From: Villigracilis sp900696595
GTDB lineage: Bacteria > Chloroflexota > Anaerolineae > Anaerolineales > Villigracilaceae
Length of the DNA: 64,000 bases
Assembly (NCBI GenBank): GCA_030263615.1
Contig: SZPH01000002.1
Location: 7,998-71,997, forward strand
Reading direction: 5' to 3'
Positions 1 through 8,821 of the stretch are shown here, one piece after another. Numbering within the stretch: position 1 is the first letter of the stretch; every line of letters begins with the position of its first letter. The notes under the pieces are model-generated. The model had not been told where the DNA came from, did not search any database, and saw nothing but the letters and a program-made list of their open reading frames with translations. A program made the translations under genes and the position numbers.

Positions 1-1
1 G

Positions 2-772
2 ACGGGCGATACGTCCGAGTTTCACTGGGGCACGGGTACGTTTGCCAGTCGCGGCGCGGTGGTGGCGGGCAACGCTGTTCATGCCGCGTCGTCCATTGTG
101 CGCGGGAAGATTTTGAAACTCGCCAGCAAAGTGTTGGGCGCGCCCGAAGCGGAACTGGAACTTGAAGACGGACAGGTACGCATTGCCGATATTCCGCAGA
201 AGTCCGTCAGCCTGGGCGAACTGGCGGCGCTGGCCAATCCTCTGCGCGGCGCGGTGGAGCCGGGGACCGAACCCGGGCTGGAGTCCACCGCTTATTTTGG
301 ACCGCAATATGGCGCAACGGCCTTCGGGACTCACGCCATGATCGTCGAGACGGACCCCGAAACGATGATGGTCAAGATTCGGCGTTATGTTGTGGCGGAG
401 GATTGCGGCACGGTATTGAACCCGCTGATTTTGGAAGGACAGATCCATGGCGGCGTTTCGATGGGGCTGGGCAATTCCTACTATGAAAAACTGCATTACG
501 ATGAAAACGGGCAATTGCTCAACGCCTCTTTCGCGGATTATCTGCTGGTCTCTTCGACGGAAATGCCGCGCATTGAAGTTGGCCATTTGGAGACGCCCTC
601 CCCGCTGAACGAACTCGGCACGAAGGGCGTGGGCGAGGCGGGCGCGATTCCCGTGCCGGCGCTGTTCGCGCAAGCGGTTCAGAACGCCCTGCATGACCGC
701 GACTTTGAAATTCTCGAAATGCCGCTCAGCCCGAATGGGTTGTTTGAACTGCTCAACAAGGAGACTGAATGA
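2..772 (+). CDS. Molybdenum hydroxylase large subunit (CoxL/xanthine dehydrogenase type), C-terminal part
   Basis: This is the C-terminal third of a molybdopterin-cytosine-dinucleotide-binding subunit of the xanthine dehydrogenase/CO dehydrogenase family. The frame is open from base 2, so the gene starts upstream of the window; the GTG at 59 is only an internal codon. The family's C-terminal signature NELGTKGVGEAGAIPVPA is present, including the Glu of GVGE that normally acts as catalytic base at the Mo site, and VVAEDCGTVLNPL is another conserved stretch. Its stop overlaps the start of the next gene (ATGA at 769-772), so the two are translationally coupled. Substrate cannot be read from the sequence. 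The nucleoside-type importer downstream makes a purine or N-heterocycle plausible, but that is inference. Confidence 0.85.
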   Translation, partial: TGDTSEFHWGTGTFASRGAVVAGNAVHAASSIVRGKILKLASKVLGAPEAELELEDGQVRIADIPQKSVSLGELAALANPLRGAVEPGTEPGLESTAYFGPQYGATAFGTHAMIVETDPETMMVKIRRYVVAEDCGTVLNPLILEGQIHGGVSMGLGNSYYEKLHYDENGQLLNASFADYLLVSSTEMPRIEVGHLETPSPLNELGTKGVGEAGAIPVPALFAQAVQNALHDRDFEILEMPLSPNGLFELLNKETE

Positions 773-1218
773 AAATCGAAGGCGAATATACGTTCGATGG
801 CCCGCGCGAGACGCTGTGGGCGCTGGTGCGCGACCCTGACGCGCTGGCGGCGTGCGTGCCGGGTATGCAAAAAGTGGAGAAGGTTAGCGCCACGGAATTC
901 ACAGGCGAGATCGTCGTTCGCATCGGCCCGCTGGGCGGCTCGTTCTCCGGGCGCGTGTTGATCAGCGATGAAGTCCCGCCTGTCAGTTGCGCGCTCACTG
1001 TCGAGGGGCTGGGCAAGATCGGCTTTGCGAAGGGAGTCGGACGAATCGAAATGCAGGAAGCGCCCGAAGGCAAAACGCTGATGAAGTACAGCGGCGAGGC
1101 GCAGATCGGCGGCAAGGTGGCCAGCGTCGGTCAGCGCCTGTTCGACACGGTCAGCAAGAGCATGATCAAACAGGGGCTTGATAAATTGAACGATATTCTC
1201 AAGGCGCGGGCCGCTTAA
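769..1218 (+). CDS. coxG: CoxG-like SRPBCC-family protein
   Basis: 149 residues beginning MKIEGEYTFDGPRETLWALV, followed by DPDALAACVPGMQKVEKV, the usual opening of the CoxG (carbon monoxide dehydrogenase subunit G) family with an SRPBCC/START-like fold. Such proteins accompany molybdenum hydroxylases and are linked to membrane attachment or maturation of the enzyme; they carry no catalytic residues of the hydroxylation reaction. The 4-base overlap with the preceding Mo subunit supports a shared role. The gene ends 7 bases before a strong promoter, so it is probably the last gene of its operon. The name reflects family membership; CO oxidation is not implied. Confidence 0.8.
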   Translation: MKIEGEYTFDGPRETLWALVRDPDALAACVPGMQKVEKVSATEFTGEIVVRIGPLGGSFSGRVLISDEVPPVSCALTVEGLGKIGFAKGVGRIEMQEAPEGKTLMKYSGEAQIGGKVASVGQRLFDTVSKSMIKQGLDKLNDILKARAA

Positions 1219-1224
1219 AGTTGT

Positions 1225-1253
1225 TTGACAAATTTTTTCCGTTATTGTAGTAT
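1225..1253 (+). promoter_or_regulatory. Sigma-70-type promoter for the BMP transporter operon
   Basis: TTGACA at 1225-1230, a 17-base AT-rich spacer, and TAGTAT at 1248-1253. It lies just after the coxG stop, leaving a leader of about 200 bases before the lipoprotein start at 1458. No clear operator or riboswitch fold was recognised in that leader. Confidence 0.6.
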
Positions 1254-1457
1254 TGTCAGACAGCGGGGAGCGGGCCACGAACGACCGCAGGGAAGACGGC
1301 AGGGCATGATTGAGTTGCAGCGCGGCGCAAAGATGAAGCATCTTTCCCGCCTTTGGTTTGTAACGCAACGAGAAAGGAGTACGCCTGAAGATCGGAAGTG
1401 TAGCGTCATAGAGTCGGACTGTCACATTCAAATTACATATCAAGGAGAGAAGAAGTA

Positions 1458-2735
1458 ATGAACCCCAAAAAATATTACATCTTTATGGCTTTGCTCGTCA
1501 TCGTCAGCGCTGTTTTTTCGGCCTGCGCCCCGGCCGCGACGGAAGCCCCCCCGGCCGCGACGGAAGCCCCCGCGACGGGAGAGCCTGCCGCGGGCGATGA
1601 AACCATCACCCTCGCCATCGAACACTTCAGCGTGATCGAAGGCACTACCTGGTCCGGCGCCCACGACCGCGCAGGCAAGCGCCTCGCCGAGAAATACGAC
1701 AACGTCGAATACGTCTATCGCGAAAGCGTCGCACCGGATCAATCCGTCCCCTTTGCAGAGGAAATGATTGCGCAGGGCGCGAATATCGTCGTGGGCAACG
1801 CGGAGTTCATGGGCATGCCCCTGATTGACCTGGCCGACAAATATCCTGATGTGTACTTTGTCTCCATCGTGGCCAGCGACCTTTCCACCAAGCCGAACTT
1901 CATCCGCTACTTTCCGCGCCAGTATCAGGCGCTGTACCTTGAAGGCCTGATTGCCGCCGCGCTGACCCAGACCGGCAACATCGGCATCGTCTCCGCCTTC
2001 CCCAACGTCCAGGTGCTGCGCCGCACGGCGGGCTTTGTGCTGGGCGTGCAGGATGGCGCGGCTCTGCTCAACAAGGAAGTCAACGTGTACGTCAAGTATG
2101 CCGGGGATTGGTACCTGCCCCAGGAAGAACGCGACATTGCGGCCACGCTCGTGGATCAATATAAAGTGGACGTGCTGACCCAGCAGACCGACTCCGGCTC
2201 CACGTTGGATGTGGCGACGGAAAAGGGCATCTGGTTCGTCGGCAAGGACATGGACATTGTCGGCGAGTACGGCTGGTCCAACACCGACACGGTTGCCATT
2301 TCCTTCGACACGCGCTGGGAAGTCGGTTACGATCTCATGATGCAGGATTACATGGCCGGCAACAAGACGCCGGAGACCATCCTCTACCCGGGCATGGAAA
2401 CCTCGATCACCCTCGCGGACGGCACAGTTTACCCGACTGTGGACTTGATGAACGACGGCAAAGTCGGACTCGACGCGATCAGCCCCAAGGCGCTCCCGCT
2501 CATCCCGCAGGAGATTCTCGATCTCGTCAAACAACGCCGCGACGAAATGATGGCCGGAACATGGGATCCGTTCACCGAACATGAACTGATCAGCAACGGC
2601 ACGGGGCTGGAGCTGGACGGACTGCCCATCCCGGCGGCCGGCACAGTCGTCAAAGCCGCAGGGGCGGAAGCCACCATCGAATTCCTGCTCTCCCAATTTA
2701 ACTTTGACGTGCAAGGCACGACCATCCTCGAATAA
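1458..2735 (+). CDS. BMP-family ABC transporter substrate-binding lipoprotein
   Basis: 425 residues. A lipoprotein signal peptide (about 1-22) ends in the lipobox VFSAC, followed by a low-complexity linker of Ala, Thr, Glu and Pro that tethers the binding domain outside the membrane. The mature part (ITLAIEHFSVIEGTTWSGAH, then PFAEEMIAQGANIVVGNAEF) is a Bmp/PnrA/Med-type periplasmic-binding domain, which in characterised members binds nucleosides or related compounds. AAGGAG lies at 1442-1447 ahead of ATG 1458. It is the first gene of an operon with ATPase 2845 and permeases 4380 and 5494, the standard YufNOPQ-type order. The ligand is unknown; a purine-like compound or a sugar are both possible. 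Confidence 0.88.
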   Translation: MNPKKYYIFMALLVIVSAVFSACAPAATEAPPAATEAPATGEPAAGDETITLAIEHFSVIEGTTWSGAHDRAGKRLAEKYDNVEYVYRESVAPDQSVPFAEEMIAQGANIVVGNAEFMGMPLIDLADKYPDVYFVSIVASDLSTKPNFIRYFPRQYQALYLEGLIAAALTQTGNIGIVSAFPNVQVLRRTAGFVLGVQDGAALLNKEVNVYVKYAGDWYLPQEERDIAATLVDQYKVDVLTQQTDSGSTLDVATEKGIWFVGKDMDIVGEYGWSNTDTVAISFDTRWEVGYDLMMQDYMAGNKTPETILYPGMETSITLADGTVYPTVDLMNDGKVGLDAISPKALPLIPQEILDLVKQRRDEMMAGTWDPFTEHELISNGTGLELDGLPIPAAGTVVKAAGAEATIEFLLSQFNFDVQGTTILE

Positions 2736-2760
2736 GATCGCAGTCCGCATTGCAAGCAAA

Positions 2761-2801
2761 ACGAGGCTCCCGCCCGCGCAAGTCTCCGGCGGGAGCCTCG
2801 T
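2761..2801 (+). promoter_or_regulatory. Intergenic stem-loop between lipoprotein and ATPase genes
   Basis: A perfect 14-bp inverted repeat (2761-2774 and 2788-2801) with a 13-base loop. No T-tract follows on the + strand. Such hairpins after a binding-protein gene commonly stabilise its mRNA or reduce downstream expression, so that the lipoprotein is made in excess of the ATPase. Confidence 0.5.
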
Positions 2802-2844
2802 ATCCAAACTGGAAGACGCGCCCGGCGCGCGACAGGCTGAGACT

Positions 2845-4383
2845 ATGACTGATATCAAACACGGCGATATTGTTCTCGCGGCAAAGGGGATTACCAAACG
2901 CTACCCGGGGCTGGTCGCCAATGACCGCATTGATTTTGAAATTAAAGCCGGAGAAATTCACGCCATCCTTGGCGAAAACGGCGCGGGCAAGACTACCCTG
3001 ATGAGCATTCTGTTTGGGCTGGTTCAGCCGGATGAAGGCGAAATTTACGCGTTTGGAAAAAAAGTTCATTTCCGTTCGCCGCTGGACGCGATTGACCTGG
3101 GCGTTGGAATGGTGCATCAAACCCGAAAGTTGATTCCCGCTCATACCGTGCTGGAGAACATCCTGCTGGGACACCCAAAGGCGGGGACGATTTTGGATAT
3201 GAAGCGCGCCGGGGAGGAAGTGGCCCAGCTTTGCAAACATTACAACTACCCGCTCGACCTTAATGCAAAGGTCTGGCATCTGGCGGAGGGGGAAAAACAG
3301 ATGGTGGAAATTTTCAAGGCGCTGTATCGCGGCGCCAAAGTATTGATCATGGACGAACCGACCTCGGCGCTGGCTCCGCCTGAAACCGAAAAACTGCTCG
3401 AGTCCATTCAAGTCATGACGCGGGACGAGTTGGCCATTGTCCCATTCATCACCCACAAACTTCCGATCGTGCTGGCGGTCAGTCATCGCGTCACCATCCT
3501 GCGGCGCGGGCAGGTCGTCGCGCGGCTCGATACAAAGCAGTCCACCGAACAAAGCCTGGCGCGCGAAATGGTCGGACGGGACGTTATCTTCCGGCTCGAG
3601 CGCGGAAAAGCGGCGCGAGGCAGGTCCATCCTGCGGGTGGAGAATCTCTCCGCGTTCGATGATAAAGGCGCGCAGGCGTTGACAGACGTGTCCTTTGACG
3701 TGCATGAGGGCGAAATCTTCGGTATTGCGGGCGTTTCCGGCAACGGACAGCAGGCGCTGGCGGAGGTGTTAGCCGGGTTGCGAAAGGCAAAGAGCGGCCG
3801 GGTATTGTTTGACGACGCGGAGATTTCCCACCTGACCAGTTTGCAACGCTGGCAGAAAGGCATTGGCTACATCCCGGCCGAACAGCGAACTGTCGGCTCC
3901 ATCGGAAATTTTTCGCTCGTCGAAAACATGTTGATGAACTACCACTTTGACGACGCGTTTTCAAAATGGGGTTTCTTGAACGAAAAGAAAGCGCGTCAAT
4001 TGACGGAGGCGCTGATCGCCGAATATGGCGTGGCAACCCCCAGCCCGGATGTGAAAGCTCGCGGACTCTCCGGCGGAAATTTACAAAAACTGATTCTGGC
4101 GCGCGTATTTTCGCGCAAGCCGCGCCTGATCATCGTCAACCTGCCTACGCAGGGGCTGGATGTCGGCGCGACTGAATTTGTGCAGAATAAACTGCTCGAG
4201 GCGCGCAAATCCGGCGCGGGCATCCTGCTCATCTCCGAAGACCTGGATGAGATCCTGGCATTAAGCGACCGCATCGCGCCCATTTATGAAGGCAAATTTA
4301 TGGATGTGATTCCAGCCGAATCTGCCGTGCGGGAGACGATCGGCGCGTTGATGGCGGGGTTGGAAAAAAAGGCGGCGGCATGA
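2845..4383 (+). CDS. ABC transporter ATP-binding protein with two ABC domains (YufO/RbsA-like)
   Basis: 512 residues from ATG 2845. The frame is open from 2704, but the upstream part overlaps the preceding gene and the 2761-2801 stem-loop, and the family N-terminus starts at the chosen Met (AAKGITKRYPGLVANDRIDF). The first nucleotide-binding domain has Walker A GENGAGKTTL and Walker B VLIMDEPT; the second has a degenerate P-loop (GVSGNGQQAL), as is usual for RbsA/YufO-type tandem ATPases, and the signature LSGGNLQKL. It powers import together with the permeases at 4380 and 5494. Its stop overlaps the next start (ATGA). Confidence 0.88.
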   Translation: MTDIKHGDIVLAAKGITKRYPGLVANDRIDFEIKAGEIHAILGENGAGKTTLMSILFGLVQPDEGEIYAFGKKVHFRSPLDAIDLGVGMVHQTRKLIPAHTVLENILLGHPKAGTILDMKRAGEEVAQLCKHYNYPLDLNAKVWHLAEGEKQMVEIFKALYRGAKVLIMDEPTSALAPPETEKLLESIQVMTRDELAIVPFITHKLPIVLAVSHRVTILRRGQVVARLDTKQSTEQSLAREMVGRDVIFRLERGKAARGRSILRVENLSAFDDKGAQALTDVSFDVHEGEIFGIAGVSGNGQQALAEVLAGLRKAKSGRVLFDDAEISHLTSLQRWQKGIGYIPAEQRTVGSIGNFSLVENMLMNYHFDDAFSKWGFLNEKKARQLTEALIAEYGVATPSPDVKARGLSGGNLQKLILARVFSRKPRLIIVNLPTQGLDVGATEFVQNKLLEARKSGAGILLISEDLDEILALSDRIAPIYEGKFMDVIPAESAVRETIGALMAGLEKKAAA

Positions 4384-5492
4384 AACTGGGCAGATACCAA
4401 ATCAAACTCGAGAAAAAGAGCGGCTTTACCGGCTGGCAGGCGGCGGTCATTTCCATTGTGGCCATTTTGTTCGCGCTGTTTCTGGTCGGCTTCATCTTTT
4501 TACAGGCTGGCGTAGACCCGGCCCTGGGCTATCAGGAAATTTTCTCCTACGCTTTTCTCAACCCGTTTGGACTGCCGCTGACGCTGAACCGCGCGGTCTT
4601 TTTGCTGTTTTGTTCCTTTGCGTTCATCGTGCCGATCCGCGCCGGGCTGTGGAATATTGGCATGGCCGGACAGGCCTACGCCGGGGCGCTGGGCGCCTTT
4701 GCGGTTGCGCTGGCTCTAGGCGCAAAAGGATCGCAGACGCCGTCATTGCCGGGAGGCGCGCTGGTCGGGCTGATGATTCTGGGCGCCATGCTGGGTGGGA
4801 TGGCGGTGGGAGCGATTCCTGGAATCCTGAAGGGGAAATTCAACACCAATGAGATCGTCACCACGATGATGATCAACTTCATCATGTTCTGGCTGGTTGC
4901 TTACATGATCAAGGAGGGCGGCCCGTTCATGGGTTCCGGCGGCGAAGGCGAGGGATTCAAACTGACGGAGAGCGTTCGCCCACCCTTATTCAAGGATACG
5001 CCCTTTACGTTATGGGTCTCGCTGGCGCTGGCGGCGTTATTGTACATCCTGTTCGCCCGGACGAAGATCGGCTACCAGATTCGCGCGTTTGGCTCCAGCC
5101 CGGCCGCAGCGCGTTACGCGGGCATCAGCCCTGTAAAAATCTCCCTGCTTGTGTTCGTGGCTGGCGGGCTGTTAGCCGGGCTGGCGGGCTACCATTATTT
5201 TGCCGCCGTGCCAGGGCTGTATAAGATTCCCAAAAATTATGGCGACTTCGGCGACCTGGCTTTCTACGGAATCATCTGCGGGCTGATCTCGCAGGGCAAC
5301 CCGCTCGCTTCCATTCCGCTGGCCCTGCTCTTTGGCGGCTTGACCAACGGCGGGCGATTCGTGCAGGGAAAACTGCAACTGGGCTTCGGTATTGACTACG
5401 CCCTGCTGGGCGTGGTGATGATCATTCTGGTGGCCTTCCAGTTTTTCTTCCGCTATCGCATTATCTTAAAAAAGGCGGAAAAGGAGAATTAA
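4380..5492 (+). CDS. ABC transporter permease 1 (YufP-like, BMP system)
   Basis: 370 residues and strongly hydrophobic, with about nine predicted membrane segments; the first follows a short basic cytoplasmic leader (residues 1-20). It contains NEIVTTMMINFIMFWLVAYM and FARTKIGYQIRAFGSSPAAA, characteristic of the BPD_transp_2 fold of nucleoside/BMP permeases. The start overlaps the ATPase stop by 4 bases. It forms the channel heterodimer with the 5494 product. Confidence 0.87.
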   Translation: MKLGRYQIKLEKKSGFTGWQAAVISIVAILFALFLVGFIFLQAGVDPALGYQEIFSYAFLNPFGLPLTLNRAVFLLFCSFAFIVPIRAGLWNIGMAGQAYAGALGAFAVALALGAKGSQTPSLPGGALVGLMILGAMLGGMAVGAIPGILKGKFNTNEIVTTMMINFIMFWLVAYMIKEGGPFMGSGGEGEGFKLTESVRPPLFKDTPFTLWVSLALAALLYILFARTKIGYQIRAFGSSPAAARYAGISPVKISLLVFVAGGLLAGLAGYHYFAAVPGLYKIPKNYGDFGDLAFYGIICGLISQGNPLASIPLALLFGGLTNGGRFVQGKLQLGFGIDYALLGVVMIILVAFQFFFRYRIILKKAEKEN

Positions 5493-5493
5493 C

Positions 5494-6369
5494 ATGTGGG
5501 AGTTTTACGCGCGCAGTTTTAACGCTTCGACCATCTTCATGGTCGCCGCGCTGGGGGAGTTGATCGGACAGCGGGCCGGAGTCATGAACGTCGGCGTCGA
5601 GGGAGCCATGCTCTTCGGCGCCACCATCGGGTTCATCGTCGCAAAAACCACCGGCAGTTACCTGCTGGGATTTCTGGCCGCCATTGCCGTCGGCGCGGCC
5701 ATCGGCGCCCTGCATGGCTTTTTCTCCATCACGCTCGGCGGCGATCAGGTCGTCAACGGCATGGGAATCTGGATTCTCGGCTTTGGGTTGACTGCCTACA
5801 TCGGCTACCCCTACACCGGCCCGCTCGGGCTGGAGCGCATCCCTTCTGTTGCGGGAATTTCGCCGTTCTTTTTCCTCGGGATCGTTTTAATCGCCGTCGC
5901 CTGGTTCGTGTTGTTCAAAACCAACGTCGGGCTGAAGTTGCGTTCGGTGGGCGAGAATCCCTCTGTGGCCGAAGTCTCGGGCGTTAACGTCGTCCGAACC
6001 CGCTACCTGAGCGTGATCACCAGCGGCATGTTCATGGGGCTGGCGGGCGGAATCTACGCGCTCGATTACAACCCGGTCTGGAACTACAACTTCCTCATGG
6101 GCTGGGGATTCGTCGCCCTCGCGCTGGTCTTCTTCTCCATGTGGAATCCGTTCATCCTGCTGGGCGGTTCGGTTCTGTTCGGCGCGCTCTGGCAACTTTC
6201 GCTCAACCCCGAACTGCTGTTTGAGGACACCGTATCCCGCTACATCTGGCGCACGGTTCCCTTCGTCGTCACCATTGGCGCGCTGGCGCTGATGTCCACC
6301 CAATGGTTCAGTTCCCGCTGGGGCGCCGCCAAACCGGAGGCTCTGGGAATGCCTTACGAAAAGGATTGA
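5494..6369 (+). CDS. ABC transporter permease 2 (YufQ-like, BMP system)
   Basis: 291 residues and polytopic; it starts 1 base after the preceding stop with AAGGAG close upstream. GQRAGVMNVGVEGAMLFGA and FKTNVGLKLRSVGENPSVAE are hallmarks of the second permease of BMP-type importers. With 1458, 2845 and 4380 it completes the importer. The operon appears to continue into the catabolic genes that follow, suggesting uptake and breakdown of the same compound. Confidence 0.87.
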   Translation: MWEFYARSFNASTIFMVAALGELIGQRAGVMNVGVEGAMLFGATIGFIVAKTTGSYLLGFLAAIAVGAAIGALHGFFSITLGGDQVVNGMGIWILGFGLTAYIGYPYTGPLGLERIPSVAGISPFFFLGIVLIAVAWFVLFKTNVGLKLRSVGENPSVAEVSGVNVVRTRYLSVITSGMFMGLAGGIYALDYNPVWNYNFLMGWGFVALALVFFSMWNPFILLGGSVLFGALWQLSLNPELLFEDTVSRYIWRTVPFVVTIGALALMSTQWFSSRWGAAKPEALGMPYEKD

Positions 6370-6373
6370 TCCA

Positions 6374-7261
6374 ATGCAATTTATTGACCTCACCATTCCG
6401 CTCGGCGTCGGCACGCCCGCCTGGCCGACCTACGAACCGTTGCAGTTGAAATATTTCAAACGCCTCGCGCCCAACGGCGCCAACGGGCAGCTGCTTACGC
6501 ACTCCAACCACCTCGGCACGCATTTGGACGGGGAGATTCACTTTCACACCCCCGGCAAGGACATCGCCTCGCTCGAACTGGATTTTCTGATCCACGACGC
6601 CGCCATTGTGGATTTAAGCGACGCGTGCGGCGACTACGATATCTACACCAGCAAAATGGTCGAAGAACGCGTCGAAGTCCGCGAAGGCGACATCCTCATC
6701 ATCCACACCGGCTACCACCACTTCGGCTGGGATTCGCCCTACGCCGATGAAATCCGCTACATGGTCAAACACCCCGGCCCCGACCGCGAATTTGCCGAAT
6801 GGGCCAAAGCGAAGAAACTGCGCTGGATCGGCGTGGACTGCGGCAGCGCCGACCACCCCATGAACACCATCATCCGCGACTGGATGCCGCGCCAGACGCG
6901 CGAAGCGGAGCGCGTCTTCAAAAAGAAATTTGGCAAATCGGTGGCGGAAGTCTTCGACGACTCCAAGTACCAGCTCATGCATCTGGAGATGTTCCCGTTC
7001 GGAATCATCCACGCCGAATGTCTGGGCGGCGACATTGACCTGCTCCTCAACCGCCGGGCAAAGGTCGGCATCTTCCCCTGGCGCTTCGTGGACGGCGAAT
7101 CCAGCATTGCCCGCTGTGTGGCCATGGTGGACGACGCGGACTACGACGCGCTGATGGCGAAGAAAGCCTCCCTGCCGAAGACCAAATTCGGCGACGCCAG
7201 CGACAGCGCCCACGTTGATCGCCTCAACAAACTCAGCAAAGCGAATCTAGCGGACGACTGA
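6374..7261 (+). CDS. Cyclase-family metal-dependent hydrolase (kynurenine formamidase-like)
   Basis: 295 residues. The metal-binding signature of the cyclase family (PF04199) is visible as HLGTHLDGEIHF near residues 49-60, and a later GVDCGSADHPMN stretch carries further conserved polar residues. Characterised relatives include kynurenine formamidase and isatin hydrolase, which open N-acyl or lactam bonds. It lies 4 bases after the permease, so it is likely co-transcribed with the importer. Kynurenine formamidase or isatin hydrolase activity would fit a tryptophan/indole theme, but the substrate is not determined by sequence. Confidence 0.78.
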   Translation: MQFIDLTIPLGVGTPAWPTYEPLQLKYFKRLAPNGANGQLLTHSNHLGTHLDGEIHFHTPGKDIASLELDFLIHDAAIVDLSDACGDYDIYTSKMVEERVEVREGDILIIHTGYHHFGWDSPYADEIRYMVKHPGPDREFAEWAKAKKLRWIGVDCGSADHPMNTIIRDWMPRQTREAERVFKKKFGKSVAEVFDDSKYQLMHLEMFPFGIIHAECLGGDIDLLLNRRAKVGIFPWRFVDGESSIARCVAMVDDADYDALMAKKASLPKTKFGDASDSAHVDRLNKLSKANLADD

Positions 7262-7276
7262 ACCGACAGCCTCGAA

Positions 7277-8467
7277 ATGAGAGACGTTGCAATCATCGGC
7301 GCGGGCATGATCCCCTTCGGCCACCGCGAGGAAGACAGCCTGACGGACATGCTCGCCCGCGCCTCGCTTCATGCGCTGGATGATGCGGGACTCGGCGAAA
7401 GCACAGTGGACGGGCTTTATGTGGCCAACGCGGGCGGCGGCTTGTTTCAACGCCAGTTTGCCATTGCCAGTTCGCTGGCAGACCGCCTGAGCTTGCTCCC
7501 GGCCGCGGCAGAAACCATTGAGAACGGGCCTGCCTCCGGTTCCTCCGCCTTGAAGATGGGCTACCTCGCCATCGCCTCTGGATTTCACGATACAGTCCTG
7601 GTCAGCGGCGGCGAAAAAATGCGCGTTGGCCCCATCCGCCGCATTACCGACATGGTCGCCGCCATGACTCACCCGCAGGCCGAATACCCATACGGAGTCA
7701 CCATGCCCGGGCTGGGCGGGATGTTTGCGCGGCTATACATGGAAAAATACGGCGTAACCGACGAACACCTGCTGGCCGTTTCGCTCAAAAACCACGAGAT
7801 GGGCGCGCGCAATCCCTTCGCTCATATTCGCAGCGTCGCTACCCGCCGCGACATCTTCGACGGCGAAATGGCGGAAATCAACAACCCCATCCTTGCGGAC
7901 CCTCTGCGCCTGTACGATCTTTGCCCTGTCAGCGACGGAGCCGCCGCGCTGGTTCTTTCCACGGTTGAGATCGCCAAAGCCAGCGGTAAACCGTACGTAA
8001 CCATCGCCGGAATCGGGCAGGCGACCGACACGCACACCCTTGCAGAACGCGACGCCCCCACCGAACTACGCGCCGTAACGCTTGCCGCCCAACGCGCATT
8101 CGAAATGGCCCGCCTGACCCCGGCCGACATCCATATCGCTGAACTACACGACGCCTTCACCATCCTCGAAATCGCTGCAAGCGAATGTGTGGGCTTTTTC
8201 CCCCGTGGCCGGGGCGGGCAGGCCGCCGCAGAAGGCGAAACCGCCCTCGGCGGGCGCATCCCCATCAACATGTCTGGCGGGCTGAAAACGCGCGGGCACC
8301 CCATGGGCGCGACCGGCGTGGCGCAGGCAGTGGATATCGTCTGGCAGTTGCGCCACGAACTCCCCGCAGACCGCCAGGTCCAAAACGCGCGCGCCGGACT
8401 GACGCTCAACTTCGGCGGCTTTGCCAACAATGTGCTGTGCTTCATCTTCAAACAGGGAGACGCATGA
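7277..8467 (+). CDS. Thiolase-like protein (SCP-x family) lacking the nucleophilic Cys
   Basis: 396 residues with a thiolase fold from the N-terminus (MRDVAIIGAGMIPFGHRE). At the position of the nucleophile, where active thiolases have a CASG-like motif, this protein reads IENGPASGSSA: Pro (about residue 85) replaces Cys. The C-terminal GLKTRGHPMGATG with its His (about residue 340) is kept. It overlaps by 4 bases with a DUF35 Zn-ribbon/OB protein, the standard partner of SCP-x-type thiolases and of the thiolase-fold retro-aldolases of steroid side-chain degradation. Loss of the Cys argues against Claisen cleavage and favours an aldolase-like or scaffold role (inference). Confidence 0.8.
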   Translation: MRDVAIIGAGMIPFGHREEDSLTDMLARASLHALDDAGLGESTVDGLYVANAGGGLFQRQFAIASSLADRLSLLPAAAETIENGPASGSSALKMGYLAIASGFHDTVLVSGGEKMRVGPIRRITDMVAAMTHPQAEYPYGVTMPGLGGMFARLYMEKYGVTDEHLLAVSLKNHEMGARNPFAHIRSVATRRDIFDGEMAEINNPILADPLRLYDLCPVSDGAAALVLSTVEIAKASGKPYVTIAGIGQATDTHTLAERDAPTELRAVTLAAQRAFEMARLTPADIHIAELHDAFTILEIAASECVGFFPRGRGGQAAAEGETALGGRIPINMSGGLKTRGHPMGATGVAQAVDIVWQLRHELPADRQVQNARAGLTLNFGGFANNVLCFIFKQGDA

Positions 8468-8820
8468 GCGCGCCCGCTCCCTTGCCCCTGTATCGTTGCG
8501 CGCATTGCGGCAGGCTTCATCACCCCTTTCACGACCGTTGCCTGGACTGCAAACGCCGCGACTTCGATATAATTCACCCGCAAGGAAACGCCAGACTGCT
8601 GACCTACACCGTCATCGTCAGCCTGCCCGAAGGCTTCGACCAGCCTGCCCTGATCCTCGGACTCGCAGAATTCGAAAACGGCGCGCGCGCGCTGGGGCAG
8701 ATCAAAGCCGGTTCCGCAAAAGAACTGCGGACAGGCATGGCTGTCGCCTCCCGCTGGGAGACGATCCGCTTCGTGAACGGGCAACCCATTCACGGCATAA
8801 AATTCGAACCGCTCGAATAA
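8464..8820 (+). CDS. DUF35 Zn-ribbon/OB-fold protein, partner of the thiolase-like protein
   Basis: 118 residues from ATG 8464, overlapping the preceding stop (ATGA). The N-terminal rubredoxin-like zinc ribbon is visible as YRCAHCG and RCLDCKRRD (residues about 10-35), followed by an OB-fold domain (LLTYTVIVSLPEGFDQPALI) that binds acyl-CoA in characterised relatives. DUF35 proteins form complexes with thiolase-fold enzymes such as BbsAB, archaeal thiolase/HMG-CoA synthase and Ltp2-ChsH2. The one-to-one pairing with the Cys-less thiolase supports a functional acyl-CoA-handling complex. Confidence 0.85.
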   Translation: MSAPAPLPLYRCAHCGRLHHPFHDRCLDCKRRDFDIIHPQGNARLLTYTVIVSLPEGFDQPALILGLAEFENGARALGQIKAGSAKELRTGMAVASRWETIRFVNGQPIHGIKFEPLE

Positions 8821-8821
8821 A

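Noticed and set aside
1225..1458. A 77-codon + strand frame before the BMP lipoprotein
   Set aside because: It begins inside the -35 box of a strong promoter, has no ribosome site or recognisable family, and its composition is unlike that of the neighbouring genes. More likely the untranslated leader.
1440..2897. Minus-strand frame of 485 codons opposite the BMP lipoprotein
   Set aside because: Shadow of the + strand gene, with low-complexity translation and no start context.
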